A stretch of 64,000 bases of DNA from Actinoplanes lutulentus (GTDB lineage: Bacteria > Actinomycetota > Actinomycetes > Mycobacteriales > Micromonosporaceae), in the NCBI RefSeq assembly GCF_003259845.1, contig NZ_QLMJ01000010.1, positions 124,001 to 188,000 of the forward strand. Reading direction: 5' to 3'. Made by a program: the position numbers and the translations under genes. Of this stretch, positions 51,130 to 59,957 are shown one piece after another (the first letter of the stretch is position 1; every line of letters starts with the position of its first letter). The notes beneath the pieces were generated by a model that worked only from the letters and a program-made list of their open reading frames with translations, was not told the DNA's origin and searched no databases.

Positions 51130-53001
51130 CTAGGTGTTTTGCTTGATGCGGTTCGTCAGCTCAGCGATCTGGTTGTAGAGCGACCGGCGTTCGGCCATGT
51201 GTTGCCGGATCTTGCGGTCGGCGTGCATGACTGTCGTGTGGTCGCGGCCTCCGAATGCCTGCCCGATGCGCGGGAGGGAGAGGTCGGTCAGCTCGCGGCA
51301 GAGGTACATGGCGACCTGGCGGGCGTTGACCAGTACCCGGCTGCGGGAGTGCCCGCGCAGGTCTTCGAGGGAGACGCCGAAGTAATCCGCGGTGGAGACC
51401 ATGATCTGGTCGGCGGTGATCTCCGGGCCGGCGCCGTCGGGCATGAAGTCGCGGAGGACCTCTTCGGCGAGGGAGAGCTGGACCGGCGAGCGCGTGAGGC
51501 TGGCGAACGCTGTCACCCGGATGAGGGCGCCTTCGAGCTCACGGATCGAGTTGGAGACGCGCGAGGCGATGAACTCGAGGACGTCGTCGGGGGCGTACAT
51601 CCGTTCCTGGGCGGCCTTCTTCTGGAGGATCGCGATACGCGTCTCCAGGTCCGGCGGCTGGATGTCGGCGAGCAGGCCCCACTCGAAGCGCGTGCGCATG
51701 CGGTCTTCCAGAGTGGCCAGCTGGCGCGGTGAGCGGTCCGAGCTGATCACGATCTGCTTGTTCGCGTTGTGCAGCGTGTTGAAGGTGTGGAAGAACTCCT
51801 CCTGGGTCCGCTCGCGGTTCTCCAGGAACTGGATGTCATCGATCAGCAGGATGTCGACGTCGCGATATCGCCGCTGGAACGCCTGCGTCTTGTCGTCCCG
51901 CAGGCTGTTGATGAAATCGTTGGTGAACTCCTCGGTCGACACGTAGCGGACCGAGCGCGCGTGCCCCAGGGTGGTGGCGTAATGGCCGATCGCGTGCAGG
52001 AGATGCGTCTTGCCCAGCCCGGAGCTGCCGTAGATGAACAGCGGGTTGTACGCCTTCGCCGGCGATTCGGCGACAGCGACGGCGGCCGCGTGCGCGAAGC
52101 GGTTGGACGAGCCGATGACGAACGTCTCGAACATGTACTTCGGATTGAGCCGGTTGCCGTCGTTGCCACCGGGGCGCGGCGAGGAGCCGGGACCACGCAG
52201 GTCGACCTGTGGACGGCCGGGGCCGTTGTCGCCGCGCGTCGGCATCGGTTCGTCGCGGCGCGGGTCGTGACGCCGCTGGTTGTCGCGCAGGTGGGACTGG
52301 TCGGCGGCGGTCCGGTGCGCGACGGTGTCGTTCGGCGATTCCGGATCCGGGGCCTTGTCCATCTGGCGGGCCTGCGGACGGTTCAGAGAATGCGGCGGCT
52401 GCTGCGACTGCGGCATCGGGTCGGCGAAGAGCGCCTCCTGGCCGTCACGCGCGATGGGCACGTTGCGGGAGTGCTGCGCGGAGCCGGTCGGGTACTGCTC
52501 TTGCTGGTACTGCTCCTGTTGGTACTGGTCTTTCTGGTACGGGTCCTTCTGGTACGAGTCCTTTTGGTACGCCGGCTCCTGAGGGCGCTGGGTGCCGGGG
52601 TAACCGGGCAGCTCCTGCTGGTACGGATTGGGCTCGTTGTACCGCGGCGGGTCGGCGTAGTGCCGGGGCTGCGGCTCCACCTGGGGCTGGGCAGCCTCCA
52701 TCGGAGTGCCGTACACCCGGCCGGGCATGCCTGAGCCGTCCTCGGGAGGACGAACGGTGACCGCGACCTGTATCGGCCTGTTCAGCCGGCGGGTGAGTGC
52801 CTCGGTGATTGCCGGGCGCATCCGGGACTCGATGACGTCACGAGTGAAGGCGTCCGGAACCGACAACAGAGCGGTGTCCTCGACGATTGCCCGTAGACGT
52901 ACTAATTGAAGGTAGGCGCGCTGCTGCGGTGAGGCGATCTCGTCGGACAACTCACCCAGAGTCGCCTTCCACACCTCACCAAGGTCGACCTGATCGGCCA
53001 C
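51130..53001 (-). CDS. dnaA: Chromosomal replication initiator DnaA
   Basis: A 623-residue initiator. Domain I (1-90) is VADQVDLGEVWKATLGELSD and onward. Domain II is an unusually long disordered linker (about 95-290), including five 5-residue YQKDx/YQQEx repeats. The AAA+ domain III has FIYGSSGLGKTHLLHAIGHY at about 320, DILLIDDIQFL, and sensor motifs. Domain IV is RVLVNARQVAMYLCRELTDL, then GGRDHTTVMHA for DnaA-box binding. GTG 53001 with GGGGGTGG upstream fits domain I; the longer open frame contains DnaA boxes and is 5' region. It starts replication at oriC. Confidence 0.98.
   Translation of the reverse strand: MADQVDLGEVWKATLGELSDEIASPQQRAYLQLVRLRAIVEDTALLSVPDAFTRDVIESRMRPAITEALTRRLNRPIQVAVTVRPPEDGSGMPGRVYGTPMEAAQPQVEPQPRHYADPPRYNEPNPYQQELPGYPGTQRPQEPAYQKDSYQKDPYQKDQYQQEQYQQEQYPTGSAQHSRNVPIARDGQEALFADPMPQSQQPPHSLNRPQARQMDKAPDPESPNDTVAHRTAADQSHLRDNQRRHDPRRDEPMPTRGDNGPGRPQVDLRGPGSSPRPGGNDGNRLNPKYMFETFVIGSSNRFAHAAAVAVAESPAKAYNPLFIYGSSGLGKTHLLHAIGHYATTLGHARSVRYVSTEEFTNDFINSLRDDKTQAFQRRYRDVDILLIDDIQFLENRERTQEEFFHTFNTLHNANKQIVISSDRSPRQLATLEDRMRTRFEWGLLADIQPPDLETRIAILQKKAAQERMYAPDDVLEFIASRVSNSIRELEGALIRVTAFASLTRSPVQLSLAEEVLRDFMPDGAGPEITADQIMVSTADYFGVSLEDLRGHSRSRVLVNARQVAMYLCRELTDLSLPRIGQAFGGRDHTTVMHADRKIRQHMAERRSLYNQIAELTNRIKQNT
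52492..52566 (-). repeat. 15-bp tandem repeat in dnaA domain II
   Basis: Five 15-bp units starting GTAC (plus strand) encode YQKDS, YQKDP, YQKDQ, YQQEQ, YQQEQ on the minus strand. Confidence 0.85.
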
Positions 53002-53557
53002 CGCCGCGCCACCCCCATCGCCACCGACCCCCGGTGGACCTTGTGTCCGGCCTTCCGCCTGTCCAACCCGTGTCCAGCTAACGTGCTGAACACGCACGGC
53101 GCCACCGGCTATCCACAGGTTATCCACAACCCGTGGCGTTGCTGATGGCCGCTCCCGGCCGGATTGGTCGGCAGAGTTACCGGAGCCTGTAGTGGCGCGG
53201 GCTGAAATCAGGCTCACCGTGGCGAACGATCCACCTGCTTGTCCGGTTTTGGCCGCCGCTTCACGGTCTGCGAACGGCCCGGTGAGACCAGCAACCGCGC
53301 ACGCTAACAGCGGTGACAGGTGGACTACAACCGCAGACCGGACCGTGCGGGGCCCGATTGCAGGAAAAGATTCACTTTGTGCGCGGAAAGACCTGGTGGC
53401 TGTCGTTCAGACCCGCCTGTCGGCGTGCCGACCAAGGATATGGTTGACCGTGAGATGGCCTCTCCGTAGGGTTGGGCGGTTGCTCCGCCGCGTTCTGCTA
53501 AAGTGGCGTCTTGCAGCCCGATGCCCCCTGGACGTAGTACGAAGACGGAGTTCTGAC
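53002..53557. promoter_or_regulatory. dnaA-rpmH divergent control region with DnaA boxes
   Basis: 556 bp without a gene. TTATCCACA at 53120-53128 is perfect and CTATCCACA at 53109-53117 is one base off, tandem and 119 bp from the dnaA start, suited to autoregulation of dnaA. The rpmH ribosome-binding site GGAG lies at 53548. No clear sigma-70-type pair chosen. Confidence 0.7.
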
Positions 53558-53695
53558 GTGAGCAAGCGCACCTACCAGCCGAACAACCGCCGGCGTGCCA
53601 AGACCCACGGCTTCCGGCTGCGCATGCGCACCCGTGCAGGCCGCGCGATCCTGTCGTCCCGCCGGACCAAGGGCCGCGACAAGCTGTCGGCCTGA
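53558..53695 (+). CDS. rpmH: 50S ribosomal protein L34
   Basis: 45 residues, complete: SKRTYQPNNRRRAKTHGFRL then MRTRAGRAILSSRRTKGRDK and LSA. Very basic and conserved in the large subunit. GTG 53558 has GGAG eight bases upstream. Divergent from dnaA, as in nearly all bacteria. It is not a separate entry among long open frames because upstream sequence is open. Confidence 0.98.
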   Translation: MSKRTYQPNNRRRAKTHGFRLRMRTRAGRAILSSRRTKGRDKLSA

Positions 53696-53733
53696 TCCGA
53701 CCGCTTGGCGCAGGCCTGAATGACCGGATAATC

Positions 53734-54090
53734 GTGCTAGCCGCGGCACAGAGACTGCGACGTAGCACTGACTTCGCCGCAACGATTCGCGGTGGCCGCC
53801 GTGCTGGTCGCGGGACTCTGGTCGTTCATCTGCTTATCGAGGAGCCGGCGTTCGCCTCTACGGCGCGCGCCGGCTTCGTCGTTTCCAAAGCGGTGGGCAA
53901 CGCGGTGATCCGCAACAAGGTTCGCCGACGGCTACGTGAGCTGGTCCGGTCGCATCTTGCTGAGCTTCCCGAGGGTGCTTTCCTGGTGGTTCGCGCTTTG
54001 CCGCCTTCCGCCGAGGCGGCGTACGCCACCCTCGCCTCGGATCTGGAGGGGGCGATCGCGGCGGCTCGCAGACCCCGGCGGCCTCGATGA
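53734..54090 (+). CDS. rnpA: Ribonuclease P protein component
   Basis: A 118-residue basic protein assisting the RNase P RNA in tRNA 5' maturation. LRRSTDFAATIRGGRRAGRG leads in; the RNR-type motif is AVGNAVIRNKVRRRLRELVR. GTG 53734; its end overlaps yidD by four bases. Confidence 0.97.
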   Translation: MLAAAQRLRRSTDFAATIRGGRRAGRGTLVVHLLIEEPAFASTARAGFVVSKAVGNAVIRNKVRRRLRELVRSHLAELPEGAFLVVRALPPSAEAAYATLASDLEGAIAAARRPRRPR

Positions 54091-54344
54091 GCGTCGTTGC
54101 CCGGCTCCTGACCGCAGCGGTCGTCGCGTACCGTCGATACTTGAGTCCGGTGCTGCCGGCACGCTGTCGGTTCTATCCCTCATGCAGCGCGTACGCCCAG
54201 GAGGCTCTGGCGCGGCACGGTGCGTTGCGAGGGACGGGCCTGGCGATCTGGCGGCTCCTGCGCTGCCACCCTTTCCACCCTGGCGGGTACGACCCGGTGC
54301 CTGAGCGGATCCGTCACCGTCCTGCCGATGTGACTGGAGCTTAG
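54087..54344 (+). CDS. yidD: YidD membrane insertion efficiency factor
   Basis: An 85-residue protein: LTAAVVAYRRYLSPVLPARC, RFYPSCSAYAQEALARHG, CHPFHPGGYDPVP, all family hallmarks including the three Cys. It helps YidC-dependent insertion. ATGA overlap with rnpA. Confidence 0.97.
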   Translation: MSVVARLLTAAVVAYRRYLSPVLPARCRFYPSCSAYAQEALARHGALRGTGLAIWRLLRCHPFHPGGYDPVPERIRHRPADVTGA

Positions 54345-54345
54345 A

Positions 54346-55374
54346 TTGAGTCTCGACTGGATCTACAACGCCATCTCGTGGATCCTCCTACGGTGGCATG
54401 CCCTGTGGGACGCCATCGGCATCCCCGACGGCCGCGTGCTCGGCACCAACTGGGCCTGGATCCTGGCGATCATTTTCCTGGTCGTGACCCTGCGGATCAT
54501 CCTGTTCCCCGTCTTCGTGAAGCAGATCAAGAGCCAGCGCGCGATTCAGGCGCTGCAGCCGAAGGTCAAGGCTCTCCAGGAGAAGCACAAGGGTGACCGG
54601 GAGACGCTCCAGAAAGAAATGATGGAGCTGTACCGGACCGAGAAGGCCAACCCGCTGATGGGTTGCCTTCCGATGTTCCTGCAGATCCCGGTCTTCTTCG
54701 GCCTCTTCCACGTGCTCCAGCACCTCGACCCGAGCATCTCCGAGAAGTACAAGCTTCTGTACGGATGGTCGCTCGAGCAGTTCGACAGTGCCGCCAACGC
54801 GCACCTCTTCAACGCCCCGATCAGCGCGAAGTTCGGCTCGTCCGCCGCCGAGCTCGCGGCCGTGGGCGCCGATGCCATGACCGTGAAGGTCCTGGCCGGC
54901 GTCCTGGTTCTGATCATGATGGCGACGACCTTCCTGACCAGCCGTCAGATGATCCTGAAGACCGGCTGGGCCGAGGACCCGCAGCAGAAGATGATTCAGC
55001 GGCTGATGCTCTACGGCATCCCGTTCTCGCTGCTGATCTCCGGCTCGCTGTTCCCGATCGGTGTCGTCATCTACTGGGTCACGAACAACCTGTTCACCCT
55101 TGCCCAGCAGCAGTGGGTGCTCCGGAAGTTCCCGCCGATCCAGATGAACAAGGGTGCTGCGACCACGTCGTCGGCCCGTCCGGCATCCTCGGGTTCGCGT
55201 ACCGGTGCCGCCAACCCGGTGCAGCCCGCGCGTACTGGTGGGCTCTTCGGTCGTAAGTCCGCGCCCGAGCCGGTTTCTCCGGTCGCCGAGACCAAGGCCC
55301 TGGCCCCGAAGCCCGGCGCCAAACCGGTGAATCCGAAGAAGGGCACCCGGCCGGCGAACAAACCCAAGGGATGA
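54346..55374 (+). CDS. yidC: Membrane protein insertase YidC
   Basis: A 342-residue Oxa1/YidC insertase. Spans include WAWILAIIFLVVTLRIILFP (with the groove Arg), MGCLPMFLQIPVFFGLFHVL and LMLYGIPFSLLISGSLFPIG, with VIYWVTNNLFTLAQQ. A basic Pro/Lys tail may bind ribosomes. TTG start at 54346, one base after the yidD stop. Confidence 0.97.
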   Translation: MSLDWIYNAISWILLRWHALWDAIGIPDGRVLGTNWAWILAIIFLVVTLRIILFPVFVKQIKSQRAIQALQPKVKALQEKHKGDRETLQKEMMELYRTEKANPLMGCLPMFLQIPVFFGLFHVLQHLDPSISEKYKLLYGWSLEQFDSAANAHLFNAPISAKFGSSAAELAAVGADAMTVKVLAGVLVLIMMATTFLTSRQMILKTGWAEDPQQKMIQRLMLYGIPFSLLISGSLFPIGVVIYWVTNNLFTLAQQQWVLRKFPPIQMNKGAATTSSARPASSGSRTGAANPVQPARTGGLFGRKSAPEPVSPVAETKALAPKPGAKPVNPKKGTRPANKPKG

Positions 55375-55472
55375 TCGCTGGTCCAGGCCCTGATCAGGGC
55401 CTGGACCGCTCCCCTTACCGCCACAGACCTCCCCGCTCTGCGGGAAACATCGGAAACAACGGAGATGAGACC

Positions 55473-56048
55473 GTGACCGACACCAGCACTCCCCCTTCCG
55501 CCGAGCCGGCTGAGGCCGTCGTGGCCACTGCCGACGAGAAATCCGAGGCCCCGGCCGAGGCGAAGAAGTCGGAGAGCGTCGCCTCGGACAGCGACCTGTT
55601 CCGCCAGAGTGAGATCGCTGCGGACTACGTCGAGGGGCTGCTGGACATCCTCGACTACGACGGTGACATCGACGAGCTGGTCTCGGCCGGCCGGCCGATG
55701 GTCGAGGTCGTCGGTGACCGGCTTCAGCCGCTCGTCGGCCAGCGCGGCGCCACGCTCGAAGCGATGCAGGAGCTCACCCGGCTGGCGATCTTCCGGGCCA
55801 CCGGTTCTCCCAGCCGGCTTCTGCTGGACATCGGCGGATACCGCGCCGCCCGCCGCAAGGAACTTGCCGCGGTCGGCCGCAACGCGGTGGAGAAGGTCAA
55901 GGAGCACGGCGACCCGGTACGCCTCGAGCCGATGTCGGCGTTCGAGCGCAAGTGCGTGCACGACGTGGTCAACGCGATCCCGGGTGTGCAGAGCGAGTCC
56001 GAGGGTGTCGAGCCCAGCCGCCGCATCGTGGTGCGTGTGGCGGACTGA
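55473..56048 (+). CDS. jag: Jag/KhpB RNA-binding protein (KH + R3H)
   Basis: A 191-residue protein. An acidic N terminus (1-45) is followed by a KH domain (ADYVEGLLDILDYDGDIDEL, VGDRLQPLVGQRGATLEAMQ) and an R3H domain (LEPMSAFERKCVHDVVNAIP). It binds RNA and affects elongation and division in Gram-positives. GTG 55473 has GGAG upstream; YidC ends 98 bp earlier. Confidence 0.95.
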   Translation: MTDTSTPPSAEPAEAVVATADEKSEAPAEAKKSESVASDSDLFRQSEIAADYVEGLLDILDYDGDIDELVSAGRPMVEVVGDRLQPLVGQRGATLEAMQELTRLAIFRATGSPSRLLLDIGGYRAARRKELAAVGRNAVEKVKEHGDPVRLEPMSAFERKCVHDVVNAIPGVQSESEGVEPSRRIVVRVAD

Positions 56049-56050
56049 TC

Positions 56051-56902
56051 GTGACGAACCCACGCTTCGGCGCGGGTGACCTCGGCCCGGGCAGTGATTC
56101 GCCCGGGCCGTCGTCTTTCCCGCGTTCTTCTGGTCCTTCTTCTTCTGGTCTTTCTTCTTCGGGGGAAGGTGCCTTGCCCCCGGGATTTCCGCTTCCGCCT
56201 GATGAGTTGCGGGGGGTTGCGGAGGAGATCTTCGGGGACCGGCTTCCGGTGGCTGTTCGTTATGCGGAGCTGCTCGGCACTGACGGGGTGATCCGGGGGC
56301 TGATCGGTCCGCGGGAGACGCCGCGTCTCTGGGAACGTCACCTGATCAACTGTGGCGTTATGGCGGAAATAATCCCTTTCGGCGCTTCGGTCGTTGACAT
56401 CGGCTCTGGTGCTGGTTTGCCCGGTATCGTGCTCGCAGTGGCCCGACCTGATCTTGCGATCACGCTGGTCGAACCGCTGGCCCGGCGTACCGCGTTCCTC
56501 GACGAGGCGGTCGATGAACTCGGCCTCGACAACGTCATGGTCATCCGTGGCCGCGCCGAAGAGGTCGCCGGCCACCTCGAAGCGGACATCGTCACGGCCC
56601 GGGCTGTCGCCGCCCTCGACAAGCTGGCCGGCTGGTGCCTGCCGCTCGCGAAGGTCGGTGGCCGGCTGCTGGCGCTCAAGGGTGCTTCGGCGGCCGACGA
56701 GGTCGCTGAACACGGGCAGGCGCTGTCCGACCTGGGCGGCGGTGAAGTGGCCGTCCGGCTCTGCGGGGTGGGACTGATCGAACCGCCCGCGACGGTGGTG
56801 GACGTGGTGAAAGAGCGCCAGCCGTCACCGGTTCGGGCGCGGAGTGAAAACTCTCGGGCCGCTGAGCGCGGTGGGGGGCGGAAGAAGACGCGGAGGAGAT
56901 AG
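56051..56902 (+). CDS. rsmG: 16S rRNA (guanine-527-N7) methyltransferase RsmG
   Basis: A 283-residue SAM-dependent methyltransferase. A Ser/Pro-rich extension (1-45) is followed by the core: LWERHLINCGVMAEIIPFGA, VVDIGSGAGLPGIVLAVARP (SAM loop), VIRGRAEEVAG and TARAVAALDKLAGWCLPL. Loss of RsmG gives low-level streptomycin resistance in other species. GTG 56051, two bases after the jag stop. The C terminus is basic. Confidence 0.96.
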   Translation: MTNPRFGAGDLGPGSDSPGPSSFPRSSGPSSSGLSSSGEGALPPGFPLPPDELRGVAEEIFGDRLPVAVRYAELLGTDGVIRGLIGPRETPRLWERHLINCGVMAEIIPFGASVVDIGSGAGLPGIVLAVARPDLAITLVEPLARRTAFLDEAVDELGLDNVMVIRGRAEEVAGHLEADIVTARAVAALDKLAGWCLPLAKVGGRLLALKGASAADEVAEHGQALSDLGGGEVAVRLCGVGLIEPPATVVDVVKERQPSPVRARSENSRAAERGGGRKKTRRR

Positions 56903-57652
56903 ATGGCCAAGCGGGGTGCACGGAAGCGTGCTTTTCGTCCTTTCCGGAAGACGCACCCCGCGCCATCGGTTGATCCCGCTCTTTCGGGGGGGTCGGCTCC
57001 TGAGAGTTCGGTTCTTTCGGGGGCTTCGGTCGCGCCTTCGAGTGACCTTGTCGCCGTTGAGCGGGACGTCCTGACCGAAATTGAACTGTCGGCTGGTCCT
57101 CGTGTCGTGTGCGGGTTTCTGATCTGGCCTGCTGTGGACGAGGTTCTCCAAGAATCCGCCGGACCTTCGTCTGGGGCGGTGGTCGAATTGGTTCAGGGGG
57201 CCGTGGCAGCCGGGGGCTCGCGTGCGGGCGGTCTTCTGAGGGGCCTGAGTGCCACTGTGGCGCCCGAAGTCGTGTCGACCGGGCGGCGTGTAGGTGCCGA
57301 CGTTTTCGGGGCGGACGGCGAGCCTGGGGCTGGCGTTAGTGCTGCGATGCGTTTGTGGCGGTCGGTTACGCGTACCAACAGAGATTTGAAGCCTGCGTTG
57401 CAGGAAGCCGGCGGCGATGGCGGGGGGTTTTTGCGGCTCGTGCCTGGGGCGATGGTCTTCCGGGAGGCATGGTCAAAAGATGCTTCGGCAGATGATGGTG
57501 CGACGTTGCGCTCGACTCATCAGACTTCGGACCATGGCAACACCTGCCCGACACCCGTAGGCTGGCTGAGCGTCGATAGTGTGGACCGGATTTCTGTTGC
57601 CGGGGCCCACGTTCTGCCGGCCAACCCGTTCCTAACCAACAGGGATATAGCG
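56903..57652 (+). other. Open but doubtful 250-codon stretch before parA
   Basis: In frame with parA and without stops, beginning ATG 56903 right after the rsmG stop with GGAGG upstream. Yet the sequence (KRAFRPFRKTHPAPSVDPAL and on) matches no ParA extension I know, and third-position GC is visibly lower than in neighbours. It is either a leader of an unusually long 623-residue ParA or, more likely, non-coding promoter DNA. Confidence 0.5.
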
Positions 57653-58774
57653 GTGCATGAGTACGGTGTTTCACGTGAAACCGAGTCGCCTCTCGACAGG
57701 CCGTCGGGAGTGAGCGTGGGCGGACTGCACGCTGGCGACCAAAACGTTCCGCAGCCCAGGGCGGGGGGATACGGCCCATCGGCGTCGTATGACTACGGCG
57801 TTCCACCCTCCGTCTCGGCTGCGCTTACCCCTGGCGCTCCACTTCCTGGTGTCCCCGTTCGGCCGGACGAGCATGTTTCACGTGAAACGCCGGGCGGGGA
57901 TGAGGACGATCCGCCCCTTGCCATGGAAGCGTTGCGAGCTGTGCAGATCCTCAACCCGAGCGGCGAGATCATCATGCCGCGCCCAGACCACCCGAGGGTG
58001 ATTTGCGTCGCCAACCAGAAGGGCGGCGTCGGGAAGACGACCACGACGGTGAACCTGGCAGTGGCGCTCGCCCTGCACGGCAACCGCGTCCTGGTGGTGG
58101 ACCTTGACCCGCAGGGCAACGCCTCCACCGGTTTGAACGTGCCACACCACGCCGGTGTGCCTGACGTCTACGACTGTTTGATCGACAACGTGCCACTGGC
58201 CGAGGTCGCGCAGGCGGTCGAGGGCATCCCGAACCTGTTCTGTGTGCCGGCGACGATCGACCTTGCCGGTGCGGAGATCGAGCTCGTCTCGGTGGTGGCT
58301 CGTGAGTCCCGCCTTGCTCGCGCGATCGCGGGGCACCCGGAGAAGTTCGACTACGTCTTCATCGACTGCCCGCCCTCGCTCGGCCTGCTGACGGTCAACG
58401 CGTTGTGTGCCGCGCAGGAGGTGCTGATCCCGATCCAGTGCGAGTACTACGCGCTGGAGGGCCTCAACCAGCTGATCAACAACATCAACCTGGTCCGGCA
58501 GCACCTGAACCCGACGCTCGACGTCTCGACCATCCTTTTGACGATGTACGACCGCCGGACCCGGCTGGCTGACGCGGTGGAGCAGGACGTCCGCAACCAC
58601 TTTGGGACGAAGGTTCTGAACGCAGTCATTCCCCGAAACGTGCGAGTCTCGGAGGCTCCGAGCTACGGACAGTCTGTGATGACCTACGATCCGGGATCAC
58701 GGGGTGCGACCAGCTATTTCGAGGCCGCCCTTGAGATCGCAGTTCGTGGGGTCAACACAGGAGGCACGGCATGA
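57653..58774 (+). CDS. parA: Chromosome-partitioning ATPase ParA
   Basis: 373 residues from GTG 57653, with AGGGA eight bases upstream. The N-terminal 105 residues are disordered and include two VSRET peptides, each encoded by a parS site. The ATPase: ICVANQKGGVGKTTTTVNLA (deviant Walker A), VDLDPQGNASTGL, FIDCPPSLGLLTVNAL, RNVRVSEAPSYGQSV. It drives segregation of ParB-parS complexes. Mycobacterial ParA has the same VSRET feature. See the preceding entry for the alternative longer start. Confidence 0.93.
   Translation: MHEYGVSRETESPLDRPSGVSVGGLHAGDQNVPQPRAGGYGPSASYDYGVPPSVSAALTPGAPLPGVPVRPDEHVSRETPGGDEDDPPLAMEALRAVQILNPSGEIIMPRPDHPRVICVANQKGGVGKTTTTVNLAVALALHGNRVLVVDLDPQGNASTGLNVPHHAGVPDVYDCLIDNVPLAEVAQAVEGIPNLFCVPATIDLAGAEIELVSVVARESRLARAIAGHPEKFDYVFIDCPPSLGLLTVNALCAAQEVLIPIQCEYYALEGLNQLINNINLVRQHLNPTLDVSTILLTMYDRRTRLADAVEQDVRNHFGTKVLNAVIPRNVRVSEAPSYGQSVMTYDPGSRGATSYFEAALEIAVRGVNTGGTA
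57667..57682. promoter_or_regulatory. parS: parS site 1
   Basis: TGTTTCACGTGAAACC, consensus except the last base, inside the parA start region. Confidence 0.93.
57874..57889. promoter_or_regulatory. parS: parS site 2
   Basis: TGTTTCACGTGAAACG, inside parA, 207 bp from site 1. Confidence 0.95.
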
Positions 58775-59883
58775 AGAACCGTCCGCGGGGTGGCCTAGGC
58801 CGTGGCCTGGGTGCGTTGATCCCCACGGCTCCTGCTGCTGAACCGGCTGCTGCGCCTTCCTCGGTGGATGTGGCGGTACCTGAGTCAGTGGCGGTTTCGG
58901 TGCCGGCTGCGGCACCTTCCGGGGGCGCTTCTGGCGCTTCCGGCGTTTCCGGTTCTTCGGGTGGTTCCGGTTCTTCGGGGGCTTCTGCTGTTCCCGCTGT
59001 TTCTGCGCCGCCGGTTTCGAATGGTTCGGATGTGGAGCTGGCGCCGGTGCCTGGTGCCCGGTTTGCAGAGCTTCCGGTCACCTCGATCGAGCCCAACGCT
59101 AAGCAGCCGCGGCACGTTTTTGACGAGGAAGCGCTGGAGGAACTCAAGACCTCCATCCTGGAGGTCGGCTTCCTTCAGCCGATCGTGGTGCGTGACGTCG
59201 GCGATGGCCGATTCGAACTCGTCATGGGTGAGCGCCGGTGGCGGGCTGCTCAGGCTGTGGGTAAAGAGACGATCCCGGCGATCATCCGGAGTACGCCTGA
59301 TGACGCGATGCTCCGTGACGCTCTGCTGGAGAACATCCACCGGGCGAACCTGAACCCGCTTGAAGAGGCGGCTGCGTATCAGCAGCTGCTCGAAGAGTTC
59401 GGGGCCACTCATGAGGAGTTGGCTCGGCGGATCGGGCGTAGTCGGCCGCAGATCTCCAACACCATAAGGCTTATGAATTTGCCGGCGCCGGTGCAGCGCC
59501 GGGTGGCTGCTGGGGTGTTGTCGGCTGGGCATGCTCGGGCGTTGCTCGGGTTGGACGACAGCGAGGCGCAGGAGAAGCTCGCGCTGCGGATCGTGGCTGA
59601 AGGGCTGTCGGTCCGGGCTACTGAGGAGCTTGTGCAGCTTGCTGTCGCGGACGGGCCGGTCAAGAAGACGGCGCCGGCTCGGCGGGCGAAGGTGCATGCG
59701 CCGGCGCTGAATGATTTGGCTGAGCGGTTGTCAGATCGGTTCGATACCCGGGTGAAGGTTGATATCGGCCGGAACAAGGGCAAGATCACGATCGAGTTCG
59801 CGACGGTGGATGACTTGGAACGGATAGTCGGCATGATCGGTGTCGAGGATGAGGGTGCTCGCGGGGAAGAGTCGGGCGAGTAG
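58771..59883 (+). CDS. parB: Chromosome-partitioning protein ParB
   Basis: A 370-residue CTP-dependent clamp. MKNRPRGGLGRGLGALIPTA contains the ParA-activating start. A long Ser/Ala/Gly linker (25-100) is atypical in length. The CTPase region has ELPVTSIEPNAKQPRHVFDE and VMGERRWRAAQAVGK; the HTH is EFGATHEELARRIGRSRPQI. The C-terminal dimer domain reads LSDRFDTRVKVDIGRNKGKI. ATG 58771 overlaps the parA stop. Confidence 0.97.
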   Translation: MKNRPRGGLGRGLGALIPTAPAAEPAAAPSSVDVAVPESVAVSVPAAAPSGGASGASGVSGSSGGSGSSGASAVPAVSAPPVSNGSDVELAPVPGARFAELPVTSIEPNAKQPRHVFDEEALEELKTSILEVGFLQPIVVRDVGDGRFELVMGERRWRAAQAVGKETIPAIIRSTPDDAMLRDALLENIHRANLNPLEEAAAYQQLLEEFGATHEELARRIGRSRPQISNTIRLMNLPAPVQRRVAAGVLSAGHARALLGLDDSEAQEKLALRIVAEGLSVRATEELVQLAVADGPVKKTAPARRAKVHAPALNDLAERLSDRFDTRVKVDIGRNKGKITIEFATVDDLERIVGMIGVEDEGARGEESGE

Positions 59884-59923
59884 CTTTCGGGTTTGGGTTT
59901 TGGTTTGGGTTTTGGATTTGTTG

Positions 59924-59957
59924 GGCGCGCGCCGAGTTTGGAGCGCGCCTTGTTTTT
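59924..59957 (+). terminator. Terminator after parB
   Basis: GGCGCGC pairs with GCGCGCC around 12 bases, then TTGTTTTTT. Confidence 0.85.
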
